In this document: piece after piece, positions 15,580-22,748 of the stretch
Layout of the letters: the number at the start of each line of letters is the position of its first letter
Position numbering within the stretch: the stretch's first letter is position 1
DNA from: Prevotella sp. CAG:924
GTDB taxonomy: Bacteria > Bacteroidota > Bacteroidia > Bacteroidales > Bacteroidaceae
Direction: 5' to 3'
Assembly (NCBI GenBank): GCA_000431975.1
Contig: HF988467.1
Span: forward strand, 1 to 22,748
Length of the DNA: 22,748 bases
Made by a program: the position numbers and the translations under genes
Notes under the pieces: model-generated
Databases searched by the model: none
What the model was told of the DNA's origin: nothing
The model's input: the letters and a program-made list of their open reading frames with translations, nothing else

Positions 15580-16086
15580 TAATGAGATGGAAAATTTCGC
15601 TGTGTAATGAGTATGAAAGTGCTATGTCGTAATTCTTTTTGTGGTCATAATCTTTTTTGTTAAAAGGGTTGTTTGATTTCTACAATTGTCAGTGTATTAG
15701 AGGTTCGAAGGATTTTATACTGTTGCCAGGCGCTTGGCCTGCTACCTTTCAAAGGAGACGCTGACTGCGTTGAAACAATGTGATGAAGGTACTGACAAGA
15801 GAAGGGGAGTGTTAGGCGAGCCAACAAAATAACGCGATCTGATGGAAAGTCAAAAGTTTAAGATTAATGAGTGACTATAGTCATATTTGATAGAAAATAG
15901 AACGCAAAAATGTTAATTCGGTCTTAATAAAGATTAGTGCGTTTTATTTGAAAAGAATGGAATTTAATTAATGTCGGAAACTCTTATGTCGCCCTTAAAA
16001 TATTAAAGGTTCTTGCAGAACGCATAAATTTTTCAAATGAGTATTTGTGAAATATGAGAGAATTATATAAATTTTGTGAGTTTAAT
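15580..16086. other. Long intergenic stretch between the phoH and wza promoters, no gene identified
   Basis: I find no credible gene here. The part from about 15715 to 15850 is richer in GC than its flanks (32 of 60 bases at 15721-15780, against 17 of 60 at 15901-15960 and 14 of 60 at 16021-16080, counted by hand) and holds several short inverted repeats (CCTTTCAAAGG at about 15745-15755, ACGC/GCGT around 15770). A minus-strand frame stays open for 65 codons (15663-15857) but has no ATG. Further right lie a 12-bp palindrome (15872-15883), an AACGCA/TGCGTT hairpin followed by TTTATTT (15901-15943) and a GTTCT-TGC-AGAAC hairpin (16009-16021). It may be a decayed gene, a small RNA locus or a regulatory region. 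Confidence 0.4.
15872..15883. promoter_or_regulatory. 12-bp perfect palindrome, candidate operator upstream of the wza operon
   Basis: TGACTATAGTCA is a perfect dyad with no spacer, about 200 bp upstream of the wza -33 box in AT-rich DNA. Such a dyad suits a dimeric DNA-binding protein, but there is only one copy in the region and no regulator gene nearby, so the role is a guess. Confidence 0.3.
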
Positions 16087-16117
16087 TTTGAGCAATAGTC
16101 TTTTTTTTGTAATTTTG
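16087..16117 (+). promoter_or_regulatory. Consensus Bacteroidetes promoter of the wza-wzc operon
   Basis: TTTG (16087-16090), a 19-nt spacer and TAATTTTG (16110-16117) match the Bacteroidetes promoter consensus exactly. Transcription would start near 16124, leaving a leader of about 79 nt before the wza ATG. Confidence 0.85.
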
Positions 16118-16130
16118 CGAGCGATAAATG

Positions 16131-16183
16131 GCTGGTTATCCAGCGGTTAAAGAAAATAATTTGTAATTCTCTGATTGTCAGAG
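16131..16183 (+). promoter_or_regulatory. Two small hairpins in the wza 5' leader
   Basis: GCTGG-TTAT-CCAGC (16131-16144) and CTCTGA-TTG-TCAGAG (16169-16183) are both perfect short stems in the leader; the second ends 19 nt before the ATG. Neither is followed by a T-run, so they are not intrinsic terminators. They may stabilise the 5' end or bind a regulator. Confidence 0.4.
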
Positions 16184-16202
16184 ACTAATTAATAATTATA
16201 GA

Positions 16203-17009
16203 ATGAATAAGAGATCTTTTATGCAGCATTTTCGCATCGGCATATCGGCAGCCGTTGCCGCTGTTGTGTTGTCGGTTGTCAATGCTTGCGCTCCGACAAA
16301 GGATGTCGTCTATTTCCAGGATTTGAAACCGGGAACATCGATGGAGATCAACAAAACCTATTCCACTATCAAATTACGTCCAGGCGACAAATTGTCTATC
16401 AATGTAACTACTCGTGATGAGCAGATGAACCGTATCTTTAATCTTCAGTATGGTCAGACCTATTCTAGCGGTACACGTACACAGCTTGGCTATACGATTG
16501 ACGAGGCGGGAAATATAGAATTCCCTATAGTAGGAACGGTTCATGTAAGTGGCTTGTCACGTTCTGAGGTAGAGCAGAGAATAAAGGATCTGCTTGTAGA
16601 AAAGCAATTGGTGAAAGAACCGGTAGTGAGTGTCGATTATCTTAATCTCGGCTTTTCTGTCCTTGGTGAGGTAAGTAGGCCGGGGTATTATACAATAGAT
16701 AAAGATAATCCGACATTGTTGGAAGCTATAGGTATGGCTGGTGATCTGACAATCCAGGGCGTTCGTGATACGATACTTGTGATGCGTCAGGAGAATGGCG
16801 TACAGCATGTGTATTCTGTTAATATGACAGATAATCAGAGCATTACCAGTTCGCCAGTGTATTATTTACAGCAGAATGATATCATTTATGTTAAGCCTAA
16901 TAAGTACAAGCAGCGCCAGACGACGGTAAATGGTAATACGATCCGTTCTACGTCCTTCTGGATTTCGCTTGCTTCACTGTTGACGTCAATCCTTGTATTA
17001 ATCCGTTAA
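16203..17009 (+). CDS. Polysaccharide export outer-membrane lipoprotein (Wza-like)
   Basis: The protein is predicted to form the outer-membrane/periplasmic channel for capsule or exopolysaccharide. The 268-residue product has a signal sequence with a probable lipobox ending at Cys29 (VVNAC), a Poly_export domain at about 45-135 (RPGDKLSINVT, then YTIDEAGNIEFPIVGTVHV) and an SLBB-type beta-grasp domain at about 137-225 (FSVLGEVSRPGYYTID, LLEAIGMAGDLT). It ends with a C-terminal hydrophobic helix (about 247-266, FWISLASLLTSILVLI) that could cross the outer membrane as in Wza. It is shorter than E. coli Wza (379), having one SLBB domain instead of two. It is first in the operon and 22 nt ahead of the Wzc-like gene. 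Asn at -2 of the lipobox is uncommon but tolerated. Confidence 0.93.
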   Translation: MNKRSFMQHFRIGISAAVAAVVLSVVNACAPTKDVVYFQDLKPGTSMEINKTYSTIKLRPGDKLSINVTTRDEQMNRIFNLQYGQTYSSGTRTQLGYTIDEAGNIEFPIVGTVHVSGLSRSEVEQRIKDLLVEKQLVKEPVVSVDYLNLGFSVLGEVSRPGYYTIDKDNPTLLEAIGMAGDLTIQGVRDTILVMRQENGVQHVYSVNMTDNQSITSSPVYYLQQNDIIYVKPNKYKQRQTTVNGNTIRSTSFWISLASLLTSILVLIR

Positions 17010-17031
17010 GTTATAGAAGTTATTCTCAATT

Positions 17032-19452
17032 ATGCCAAATAATCAGATACAGTCACAGCAACCTCAACAGAATCAGCAGTCGGATGATTCCGTAGTGATC
17101 ACCGACTTCCTTTATCTCTGTTTGAGAAAATGGTGGTGGTTTGCCATCGCCCTTATTATAGCGTTTGGTGTAGCCATCGCTTACATTCTTCGTACACCTC
17201 CTGTTTATACACGTACCGAATCGGTAGTCATCTCTAATTCCGATGATTCCCGTTCTGTGTCTATTGACGATATCTTTTCATCTGCCAGTAGTGGTGGTAT
17301 CAGCACTAATAGTAATTATGTGAATAATGAGCTTATTGCTCTGCAATCGCCATCTATTATGCTTGAGGTAGTGAAGCGCCTCGGATTGAATGTCAGCTAT
17401 CTTACTGATAGTACGTTTTACAAGGGTGTGCTTTATGGCCAGAACATGCCTTATACGGTGTCTATGCCGGATGTGCAAGATGAGGATGTTGTCAAGTTTA
17501 CGGTTAAGATGGAAGGTACCCGTTTCGTGCTCTCCAAGTTTATCCGTAATAAGGAAGAACTTGATGGTGAGGATGTTACCGCGAAACTTAATCAGACAGT
17601 GCATACACCGATAGGCCGTGTGACGATCAAGCCTTCACATTATTATAATAGTTGGCCCGGTGGTCTGTATGCTAATCTCTATGTGACTCATGTCCCGATG
17701 ATGTCGGCTATGAGCTCTTATCAGAAAGGGCTTAGTGTATCATTGGCAGACAATAAGGCTGCGGTAATTAATTTGGAGATGCAGGATGTGAATATTCAGC
17801 GTGCGGAGGACATTCTTAATACCATTATCGCAGTGTATAAGGATCGATGGGTGAGAGATAAGAATCAGGTCGCTGTAGCTACTTCTGCCTTCATTGATGA
17901 CAGATTGAAAAAGATAGAATTGGAATTGGGTAATGTAGATAATAGCATATCTTCGTTTAAAAGCAAGAACTTAATAACGGATGTTGATGCTGTTGCCACA
18001 AGCTATCTTGATCAGAGTACAGCTGCCAATGCCAAATTGCTCGATCTGAACACACAGCGTGCAATGGCGCAGTATGTACTTAGCTATATCACCAATCCAA
18101 AACAGCGTAATCATGTGTTGCCAGCTAATTTCGGATTGACAGATCAGAATATTGAGCAGCAGATAGAGTCTTATAACAAAGACCTTATTGAGAGAAATCA
18201 GCTTTTGGCTAATAGTAGTGAAGCTAACCCCTTGGTAAAGGATCTTGATCAAAGCTTACGTTTACAGCGTTCTTCTATCATTACCTCTGTAGAGAATTCC
18301 ATCCGTTCACTTGACAATCAGATAGGTGCTTATGGATCGCAAGAGTCGACGAATAATGCTAAGATGGCAGCATCGCCTACTCAGGCAAAGTATCTGTTAA
18401 GTGTAGAACGACAGCAGAAAGTGAAGGAACAACTATATGTGTTCCTTCTGCAAAAACGTGAGGAAAACGAATTGTCTAAAGCATTTACAGCTTATAACAC
18501 CCGTATTATCACGCCGCCTATGGGTGATGATCTACCCACTTCACCGGTGAGAGGACGTATCTATCTTCTGGCATTCGCCATTGGTCTGATTGTTCCTGGC
18601 GGAATTCTTTTCCTTAAAGAGTCGACAAATACTAAGTTGCGTGGACGTAAGGATTTGGAGAGAATCTCTATTCCATTTGCTGGAGAAATACCAGAATGTC
18701 AGCCCGAGCGTGGCGGTAAATTGTGGAAGAAGCCTAAGCTGAGTAGTCCTTTGGTTGTAGCAGAGGGAAATCGCGATATCGTCAACGAGGCCTTCCGTGT
18801 ATTCCGTACGAATCTTGAGTTTATGATAGGAAAGGGCGATCATTCTCAGGTTATAATAGTGACGTCGTTCAATCCTGGCTCAGGAAAGTCGTTTATCTCA
18901 GGTAACCTTGCCATTAGTTTGGCTATTAAGAATAAGAAGGTATTGCTGATCGATGGTGATTTGCGCCATGGTTCTACCTCTCATATGTTTGGTACGTTCC
19001 ATCATGGCTTGTGCGATTTCCTGGCAGGAAAAACAGATGACATTGACCAGTATATCTACAATTATCAGGGACAAGCCAATCTGAAGGTATTGCCTATTGG
19101 ACATATTCCTCCCAATCCGACAGAGCTTGTGGAAGGTGGACGATTCCCGGAGTTGATCAAGCGCTTCCGCGAGGAATACGATTATGTCCTTATCGACTGT
19201 CCTCCTATCGAGATCGTAGCCGATACGCAGATTATCGAGAAATGGGCCGATCGGACTGTATTCGTTGTTCGTGCAGGCTTGTTAGAACGTAGTATGTTGC
19301 CCGAGCTCGAGAATTTGTACACAGAGAAGAGATTCAAGAATATGTCTCTTGTACTCAATGGTACGGTGAGTGTTGGCTCGCACTATGGCTATCGATACGG
19401 CTACCATTATGGCTATGGATCCAATTCTTATTATGGAAACGGAAACGAATAA
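17032..19452 (+). CDS. Wzc-like polysaccharide co-polymerase / tyrosine autokinase
   Basis: This 806-residue inner-membrane protein couples chain-length control to a bacterial tyrosine kinase. After a Gln-rich N-terminus, TM1 is at about 34-53 (WWWFAIALIIAFGVAIAYIL), followed by a large periplasmic Wzz part with coiled-coil helices (about 260-500). TM2 at about 510-528 comes after the SPVRGR segment. The cytoplasmic kinase domain has Walker A NPGSGKS (614-620, Lys619), Walker A' VLLIDGD (637-643) and Walker B LIDCPP with Asp722. The last 23 residues contain eight tyrosines (HYGYRYGYHYGYGSNSYYGN), the autophosphorylated cluster. The phosphatase gene follows, separated by a long stem-loop. The gene is full length and looks functional. 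Confidence 0.95.
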   Translation: MPNNQIQSQQPQQNQQSDDSVVITDFLYLCLRKWWWFAIALIIAFGVAIAYILRTPPVYTRTESVVISNSDDSRSVSIDDIFSSASSGGISTNSNYVNNELIALQSPSIMLEVVKRLGLNVSYLTDSTFYKGVLYGQNMPYTVSMPDVQDEDVVKFTVKMEGTRFVLSKFIRNKEELDGEDVTAKLNQTVHTPIGRVTIKPSHYYNSWPGGLYANLYVTHVPMMSAMSSYQKGLSVSLADNKAAVINLEMQDVNIQRAEDILNTIIAVYKDRWVRDKNQVAVATSAFIDDRLKKIELELGNVDNSISSFKSKNLITDVDAVATSYLDQSTAANAKLLDLNTQRAMAQYVLSYITNPKQRNHVLPANFGLTDQNIEQQIESYNKDLIERNQLLANSSEANPLVKDLDQSLRLQRSSIITSVENSIRSLDNQIGAYGSQESTNNAKMAASPTQAKYLLSVERQQKVKEQLYVFLLQKREENELSKAFTAYNTRIITPPMGDDLPTSPVRGRIYLLAFAIGLIVPGGILFLKESTNTKLRGRKDLERISIPFAGEIPECQPERGGKLWKKPKLSSPLVVAEGNRDIVNEAFRVFRTNLEFMIGKGDHSQVIIVTSFNPGSGKSFISGNLAISLAIKNKKVLLIDGDLRHGSTSHMFGTFHHGLCDFLAGKTDDIDQYIYNYQGQANLKVLPIGHIPPNPTELVEGGRFPELIKRFREEYDYVLIDCPPIEIVADTQIIEKWADRTVFVVRAGLLERSMLPELENLYTEKRFKNMSLVLNGTVSVGSHYGYRYGYHYGYGSNSYYGNGNE

Positions 19453-19483
19453 ATAAACGTTTAACCGCTTAGATATATTAATA

Positions 19484-19529
19484 AAGGGTGTGTTAGAACG
19501 GCCGGCAAGGCTGTTTCTGATACACCCTT
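19484..19529 (+). terminator. Long stem-loop between the wzc and phosphatase genes (possible partial terminator or processing site)
   Basis: AAGGGTGTGTTAGAA (19484-19498) pairs with TTCTGATACACCCTT (19515-19529) over 15 positions with two G-U pairs. The apical part (CGGCC-GGCAA-GGCTG) adds about five more pairs after a one-base bulge. The 3' side continues CTTAAAATAAG without a T-run, so full termination is doubtful; the element lies in a 94-nt gap inside an otherwise tight operon. Confidence 0.6.
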
Positions 19530-19546
19530 CTTAAAATAAGACTATT

Positions 19547-20257
19547 ATGCATTTATTCTCAACAACGCTCTATGATGCTGGACTTTATTCCGGCTACACT
19601 GATTGGCATAGTCACATCCTTCCAGGGGTGGATGATGGCGTGAAGACGATGGATGAGTCATTGGCAATCTTGAATAAGTACGAGGAGATGGGCGTGAAGG
19701 AAGTTTGGCTTACTCCTCATATAATGGAAGACATTCCCAACACGCCAGAGAAATTACGTTCCCGTTTTGCAGAATTGCAGACAGCTTATAAGGGATCAGT
19801 GTCATTGCATCTTGCCGCAGAAAATATGCTTGATTCGTTATTTGAGGAACGTTTGAAGACACGTGACTTGTTGACTATTGGCGAAAAGGAAGATATGCTT
19901 CTTGTCGAAACTTCCTATTATAATCCACCTATGGACCTTTTCGGTCTTATCGGACGCATACAGTCTGCAGGCTATCATATCATTCTTGCTCATCCTGAGC
20001 GATATATTTATATGGAAGAGAAAGATTATAAGCAGTTGCTTGATATGCATGTTCGCTTCCAGCTCAATCTAGCCTCTCCCTTAGGATATTACGGACGTCA
20101 GGCTAAAGCGAAAGCTGAACGCTTTATCAAGGAAGGCTACTACAGCTATCGTGGTACCGATATTCATCGTTATGCTATGTTCCAGGCATTGAAGCATCAT
20201 CCCATATCGCGTCGTCTGGCACGTCAGATCAAAGCAATCACACCTATAGAAGGATAA
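19547..20257 (+). CDS. PHP-type protein-tyrosine phosphatase (CpsB/YwqE-like)
   Basis: This 236-residue cytoplasmic metal-dependent phosphatase is predicted to remove phosphate from the Wzc tyrosine tail. Metal-binding PHP motifs are all present: DWHSHILPGVDDG (19-31; His21, His23), LTPHI (55-59; His58), AENM (91-94; Glu92), ILAHPERY (146-153; His149) and GTDIHR (203-208; Asp205, His207). This is the CpsB/YwqE family best known from Gram-positive capsule loci, unlike the Cys-dependent Wzb of enteric bacteria. It follows wzc by 94 nt, across the stem-loop, and precedes rmlB by 4 nt. A histidinol phosphatase is the main alternative, but the kinase neighbour argues against it. Confidence 0.92.
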   Translation: MHLFSTTLYDAGLYSGYTDWHSHILPGVDDGVKTMDESLAILNKYEEMGVKEVWLTPHIMEDIPNTPEKLRSRFAELQTAYKGSVSLHLAAENMLDSLFEERLKTRDLLTIGEKEDMLLVETSYYNPPMDLFGLIGRIQSAGYHIILAHPERYIYMEEKDYKQLLDMHVRFQLNLASPLGYYGRQAKAKAERFIKEGYYSYRGTDIHRYAMFQALKHHPISRRLARQIKAITPIEG

Positions 20258-20261
20258 AATT

Positions 20262-21404
20262 ATGTCATACAAACGCACCCTTATCATTACAGGCGGAGCC
20301 GGATTTATTGGCAATCATGTTGTCCGCCTCTTCGTCAATAAGTATCCGGATTATCACATCATCTGTCTCGACAAACTGACTTATGCCGGCAATCTTGAGA
20401 ATTTGAAGGATGTGGAAGATAAGCCTAACTATACTTTCATAAAGGCCGACATCTGTGATTTTGATACGATTTATGCTCTGATGCAGCGGGAGCATGTTGA
20501 TGGTATCATCCATCTCGCGGCAGAAAGTCATGTGGACCGTTCTATCAAAGATCCGTTCACTTTTGCCAAGACAAATGTCCTCGGCACATTAAGTATGCTT
20601 CAGGCTGCTAAACTCTATTGGGAATCGTTGCCGGAGAAATGGGCTGGGAAACGCTTTTACCATATTTCTACAGACGAGGTGTATGGAGCCTTGCAGTTGA
20701 GCCATCCTGAGGGAATCCGTCCACCTTATACAACAACGGCATCCTCGGAAACACATCATCTGGCATACGGAGATACATTCTTTTATGAGACATCAAAATA
20801 TCAGCCTCATAGTCCTTATAGTGCCTCGAAAGCAAGTAGTGACCATTTCGTACGTGCTTTTCATGATACTTACGGCATGCCGACTATCGTGACCAACTGT
20901 TCGAATAATTATGGTCCCTATCAGTTCCCGGAGAAGCTTATACCTCTCTTTATTAATAATATTCGTCATGGTAAGCCATTGCCAGTCTATGGCAAGGGTG
21001 AGAATGTGCGCGACTGGCTTTATGTGGTTGATCATGCGCGTGCCATTGATCTTATTTTCCACGAAGGCAAGGACGGTGACACTTACAATATCGGAGGCTT
21101 TAACGAATGGAAGAATATCGACTTGATTAAAGTACTCATTAAGACAGTGGATCATTTGCTCGGTCATCCGGAGGGTTATAGTGATCACTTGATTACCTAC
21201 GTCACAGACCGTCCCGGCCATGATCTTCGTTATGCTATTGATAGTACAAAACTTCAGAAAGAGCTTGGTTGGGAACCTTCGCTTCAATTTGAAGAGGGTA
21301 TAGAGAAGACGGTTCGTTGGTATCTGGATAACCAGGAATGGATGGACCGAATCACTTCCGGTGACTATCAGAAGTATTACGACAGCATGTACAAAAACCG
21401 TTGA
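20262..21404 (+). CDS. rfbB: dTDP-glucose 4,6-dehydratase
   Basis: RmlB/RfbB converts dTDP-glucose to dTDP-4-keto-6-deoxyglucose, the precursor of dTDP-rhamnose and other deoxysugars. The 380-residue extended SDR enzyme has the NAD loop GGAGFIG (11-17), HLAAESHVDRS (84-94), catalytic STDEVYG (136-142) and YSASK (186-190), NCSNNYGPYQFPEKLIP and a GKGENVRDWLYVVDH stretch. Between STDEVYG and YSASK there are 43 residues, roughly 20 more than in the E. coli enzyme, an insertion I associate with Bacteroidetes RmlB. The other rml genes (A, C, D) are absent from the window. It starts 4 nt after the phosphatase gene and belongs to the operon. Confidence 0.95.
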   Translation: MSYKRTLIITGGAGFIGNHVVRLFVNKYPDYHIICLDKLTYAGNLENLKDVEDKPNYTFIKADICDFDTIYALMQREHVDGIIHLAAESHVDRSIKDPFTFAKTNVLGTLSMLQAAKLYWESLPEKWAGKRFYHISTDEVYGALQLSHPEGIRPPYTTTASSETHHLAYGDTFFYETSKYQPHSPYSASKASSDHFVRAFHDTYGMPTIVTNCSNNYGPYQFPEKLIPLFINNIRHGKPLPVYGKGENVRDWLYVVDHARAIDLIFHEGKDGDTYNIGGFNEWKNIDLIKVLIKTVDHLLGHPEGYSDHLITYVTDRPGHDLRYAIDSTKLQKELGWEPSLQFEEGIEKTVRWYLDNQEWMDRITSGDYQKYYDSMYKNR

Positions 21405-21443
21405 TGGATAGTGGCCATAATCTTATAAGGCAGACGGATAGGA

Positions 21444-22265
21444 ATGAAGAAATTCAAAATAACAAAAAAAAGATATATTCTGAGCTTTCTGGCCGTAACA
21501 TTGTTATTGGCTCTTGTTCGTTGTGTGTTTCCGGGAGTCGCAGATAAATCCACCTCAGCGAAATCTCAAATTGCAAACAGTAAGGTGTATGATGCGGATT
21601 CTTTGGATAAGGATGCACATTTGGCTACAGCGCATCAGGATTTTGGGTTAAAGCCGGGAGAGCGGTCTCGCTTTTTTGATGCCGGCGGAAATCCTGTGAA
21701 GCATCGCATTATTTCTGTTCCCAGTTATGCCGATGCCTTTCCTGATCAGAACGATGTGCAGCTCATCGAAGCTCAGCGGTGGGGCGTAGATCCTGTCGTT
21801 GACCGGGCAGATGCAGAAAAACGAAAGTCAGAGTTGGTATATATTGGCAGTAATCCTTATTTCTATGTCGATAAACTGAATCATTCGGTTCCTTATCTGG
21901 TGCCTCGTGCTTCCATACTTTTACAGGACATCGGCCGTTCATTCTATGATTCTTTGGCTATTAAGAATATTCCCCTTCATAAGATTATCGTGACGAGCGT
22001 GACGCGTTCGAAAGCCGATGTGAAGGCGTTGAGAGGCCGTAACAGCAATGCTACGGAAAATTCATGTCATCTTTACGGCACAACGTTCGATGTGTGCTAT
22101 AACCGTTATAAGACGGTGCAGGCACCGGGAGAACAACGGCGTGAAGTTCAGAACGATACGTTGAAATGGGTGTTGGCAGAAGTGTTACGTGATTTTCGTG
22201 AACGTGGCAGGTGTTGCGTAAAGTACGAAGTGAAGCAAGGTTGTTGGCATATCACCGTCAAATAA
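21444..22265 (+). CDS. Membrane-anchored M15-like peptidase (DUF5715 family)
   Basis: The protein has 273 residues. One hydrophobic segment at about 11-27 after a basic start (MKKFKITKKR) suggests a signal anchor facing the periplasm; LVRC at 24-27 is not a good lipobox because Arg precedes Cys. The C-terminal half has the metal pattern of M15/YcbK-type peptidases: TSVTRSKADVKAL (184-196), SCHLYGTTFD (207-216) as SxHxxGxxxD with His209 and Asp216, and a final CWHITVK with His269. These families cut peptidoglycan peptides. The acidic residue expected three positions before the last His in VanX-like enzymes is not there (Gly266), so the activity type is open. It starts 39 nt after rmlB and precedes a strong hairpin, so it is the last gene of the operon. 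Confidence 0.75.
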   Translation: MKKFKITKKRYILSFLAVTLLLALVRCVFPGVADKSTSAKSQIANSKVYDADSLDKDAHLATAHQDFGLKPGERSRFFDAGGNPVKHRIISVPSYADAFPDQNDVQLIEAQRWGVDPVVDRADAEKRKSELVYIGSNPYFYVDKLNHSVPYLVPRASILLQDIGRSFYDSLAIKNIPLHKIIVTSVTRSKADVKALRGRNSNATENSCHLYGTTFDVCYNRYKTVQAPGEQRREVQNDTLKWVLAEVLRDFRERGRCCVKYEVKQGCWHITVK

Positions 22266-22279
22266 TGTGCTCTTTGGTG

Positions 22280-22314
22280 TCAGGTGTTCTATATCAGACT
22301 GGTAGAACACCTGA
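22280..22314 (+). terminator. Hairpin terminator after the polysaccharide operon
   Basis: TCAGGTGTTCTA (22280-22291) and TAGAACACCTGA (22303-22314) form a perfect 12-bp stem with an 11-nt loop, extendable through G-U and T-A pairs, 14 nt after the last stop codon. It is followed by TATTATTAATA, an AT-rich but imperfect T-run. Confidence 0.8.
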
Positions 22315-22748
22315 TATTATTAATAGTATTCGCGAGAACATAGAAGTAATGGAATAGATCTTTCAGGATTTTCTTCTGATGATTTTTAATTCAAATATTG
22401 GCAGTTCTCGCATTTCGACAATTATGTCTTGTTCGTGATGGAGACATGGTAGATTAGAATATTTCTATTTACGTAAAATTTCTTATGACCATTTATCCAA
22501 CATCTCTACTATCGATATGCGAAAGATTGGTATGTCGTATGCCTTCTATGATAAGAATCTTGTTTGAGGCATAAGACACGGCGCATTTTTCCATTTTTCT
22601 AATTTTCATTTCGCAATTGATCCAAGACATTTGGTCTGTGAGATAATTTCTGAATCCTGCCTTTAATTATTCATGTGCAGTAATGTTATTTAGGTTCACC
22701 CGATGAATATGGGTGATTGTTTAGCTTGGGCCCGAAAAAGACATCATA
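22315..22748. other. AT-rich stretch at the right edge, no supported gene
   Basis: I see no convincing gene or promoter. A minus-strand frame is open from about 22666 to a stop at 22493 and contains a 45-codon ATG-started reading frame (22493-22630), but it has no known motif or promoter and could be a gene remnant. A hairpin TCACCC-(9 nt)-GGGTGA at 22696-22716, followed by TTGTTTAG, resembles a weak terminator. Confidence 0.4.

Noticed and set aside
15580..16086. tmRNA, RNase P RNA or CRISPR array in the large intergenic region
   Set aside because: I found no tRNA-like ends, no conserved RNase P core motif and no regularly spaced direct repeats.
20793..21287. 164-codon minus-strand open frame
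   Set aside because: It is antisense to rfbB, which has all its catalytic motifs; no promoter or known motif supports it.

Overview
The window looks like a chromosomal segment from a Bacteroidales bacterium, most likely Prevotellaceae. That placement is an inference from three things: the overall feel of the proteins (Bacteroidetes-type PurM, an RmlB with the Bacteroidetes insertion, split GcvPA), the repeated Bacteroidetes promoter pattern (TTTG at -33, 19-21 bp, TAnnTTTG at -7) and the scarcity of Shine-Dalgarno sites. Almost all of it is intact, densely packed genes; I see no insertion sequence, phage, CRISPR array or rRNA.

Layout. (1) 1-2585, minus strand: a glycine-cleavage operon read lplA > gcvT > gcvH > gcvPA, the last gene running off the left edge. 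LplA would lipoylate GcvH, and GcvPA/GcvH/GcvT would then split glycine into CO2, ammonia and methylene-THF. (2) 2637-2794: a tRNA-Arg(UCU) gene with its own promoter and hairpin terminator. (3) 2981-5876, minus: a BASS-type (bile acid:Na+ symporter-like) membrane transporter followed by a 619-residue FkbH-type HAD/GNAT protein with an unusual C-terminal SGNH-like region. (4) 6037-8777, plus, divergent from (3): a GYF_2-PrsW membrane protease, an exported TPR protein and a cation diffusion facilitator, closed by a two-way terminator at 8780-8815. (5) 8837-15511, minus: a tight seven-gene housekeeping operon read phoH > purC > menG > aroE > purM > prfA > pyrF, with start/stop overlaps at its beginning. 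(6) 15512-16202: a long intergenic stretch holding the phoH promoter, a GC-richer island I cannot explain, a 12-bp palindrome and a near-consensus promoter. (7) 16203-22265, plus: an exopolysaccharide/capsule export and control module: Wza-like lipoprotein, Wzc-like tyrosine autokinase, PHP-type tyrosine phosphatase, RmlB and an M15-like (DUF5715) membrane-anchored peptidase, ending at a strong hairpin at 22280-22314. (8) 22315-22748: apparently non-coding.

How the genes work together. The kinase (Wzc) and the phosphatase (PHP) would cycle phosphate on the tyrosine-rich Wzc tail to control polymer export through Wza, while RmlB supplies the dTDP-4-keto-6-deoxyglucose precursor. No glycosyltransferase, flippase or polymerase is present, so this is an export/control module separated from the sugar-assembly genes. 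The least ordinary parts are the permuted FkbH protein with its transporter, the GYF_2-PrsW/TPR/CDF transcription unit, the long intergenic region before wza, and the long stem-loop between wzc and its phosphatase gene.
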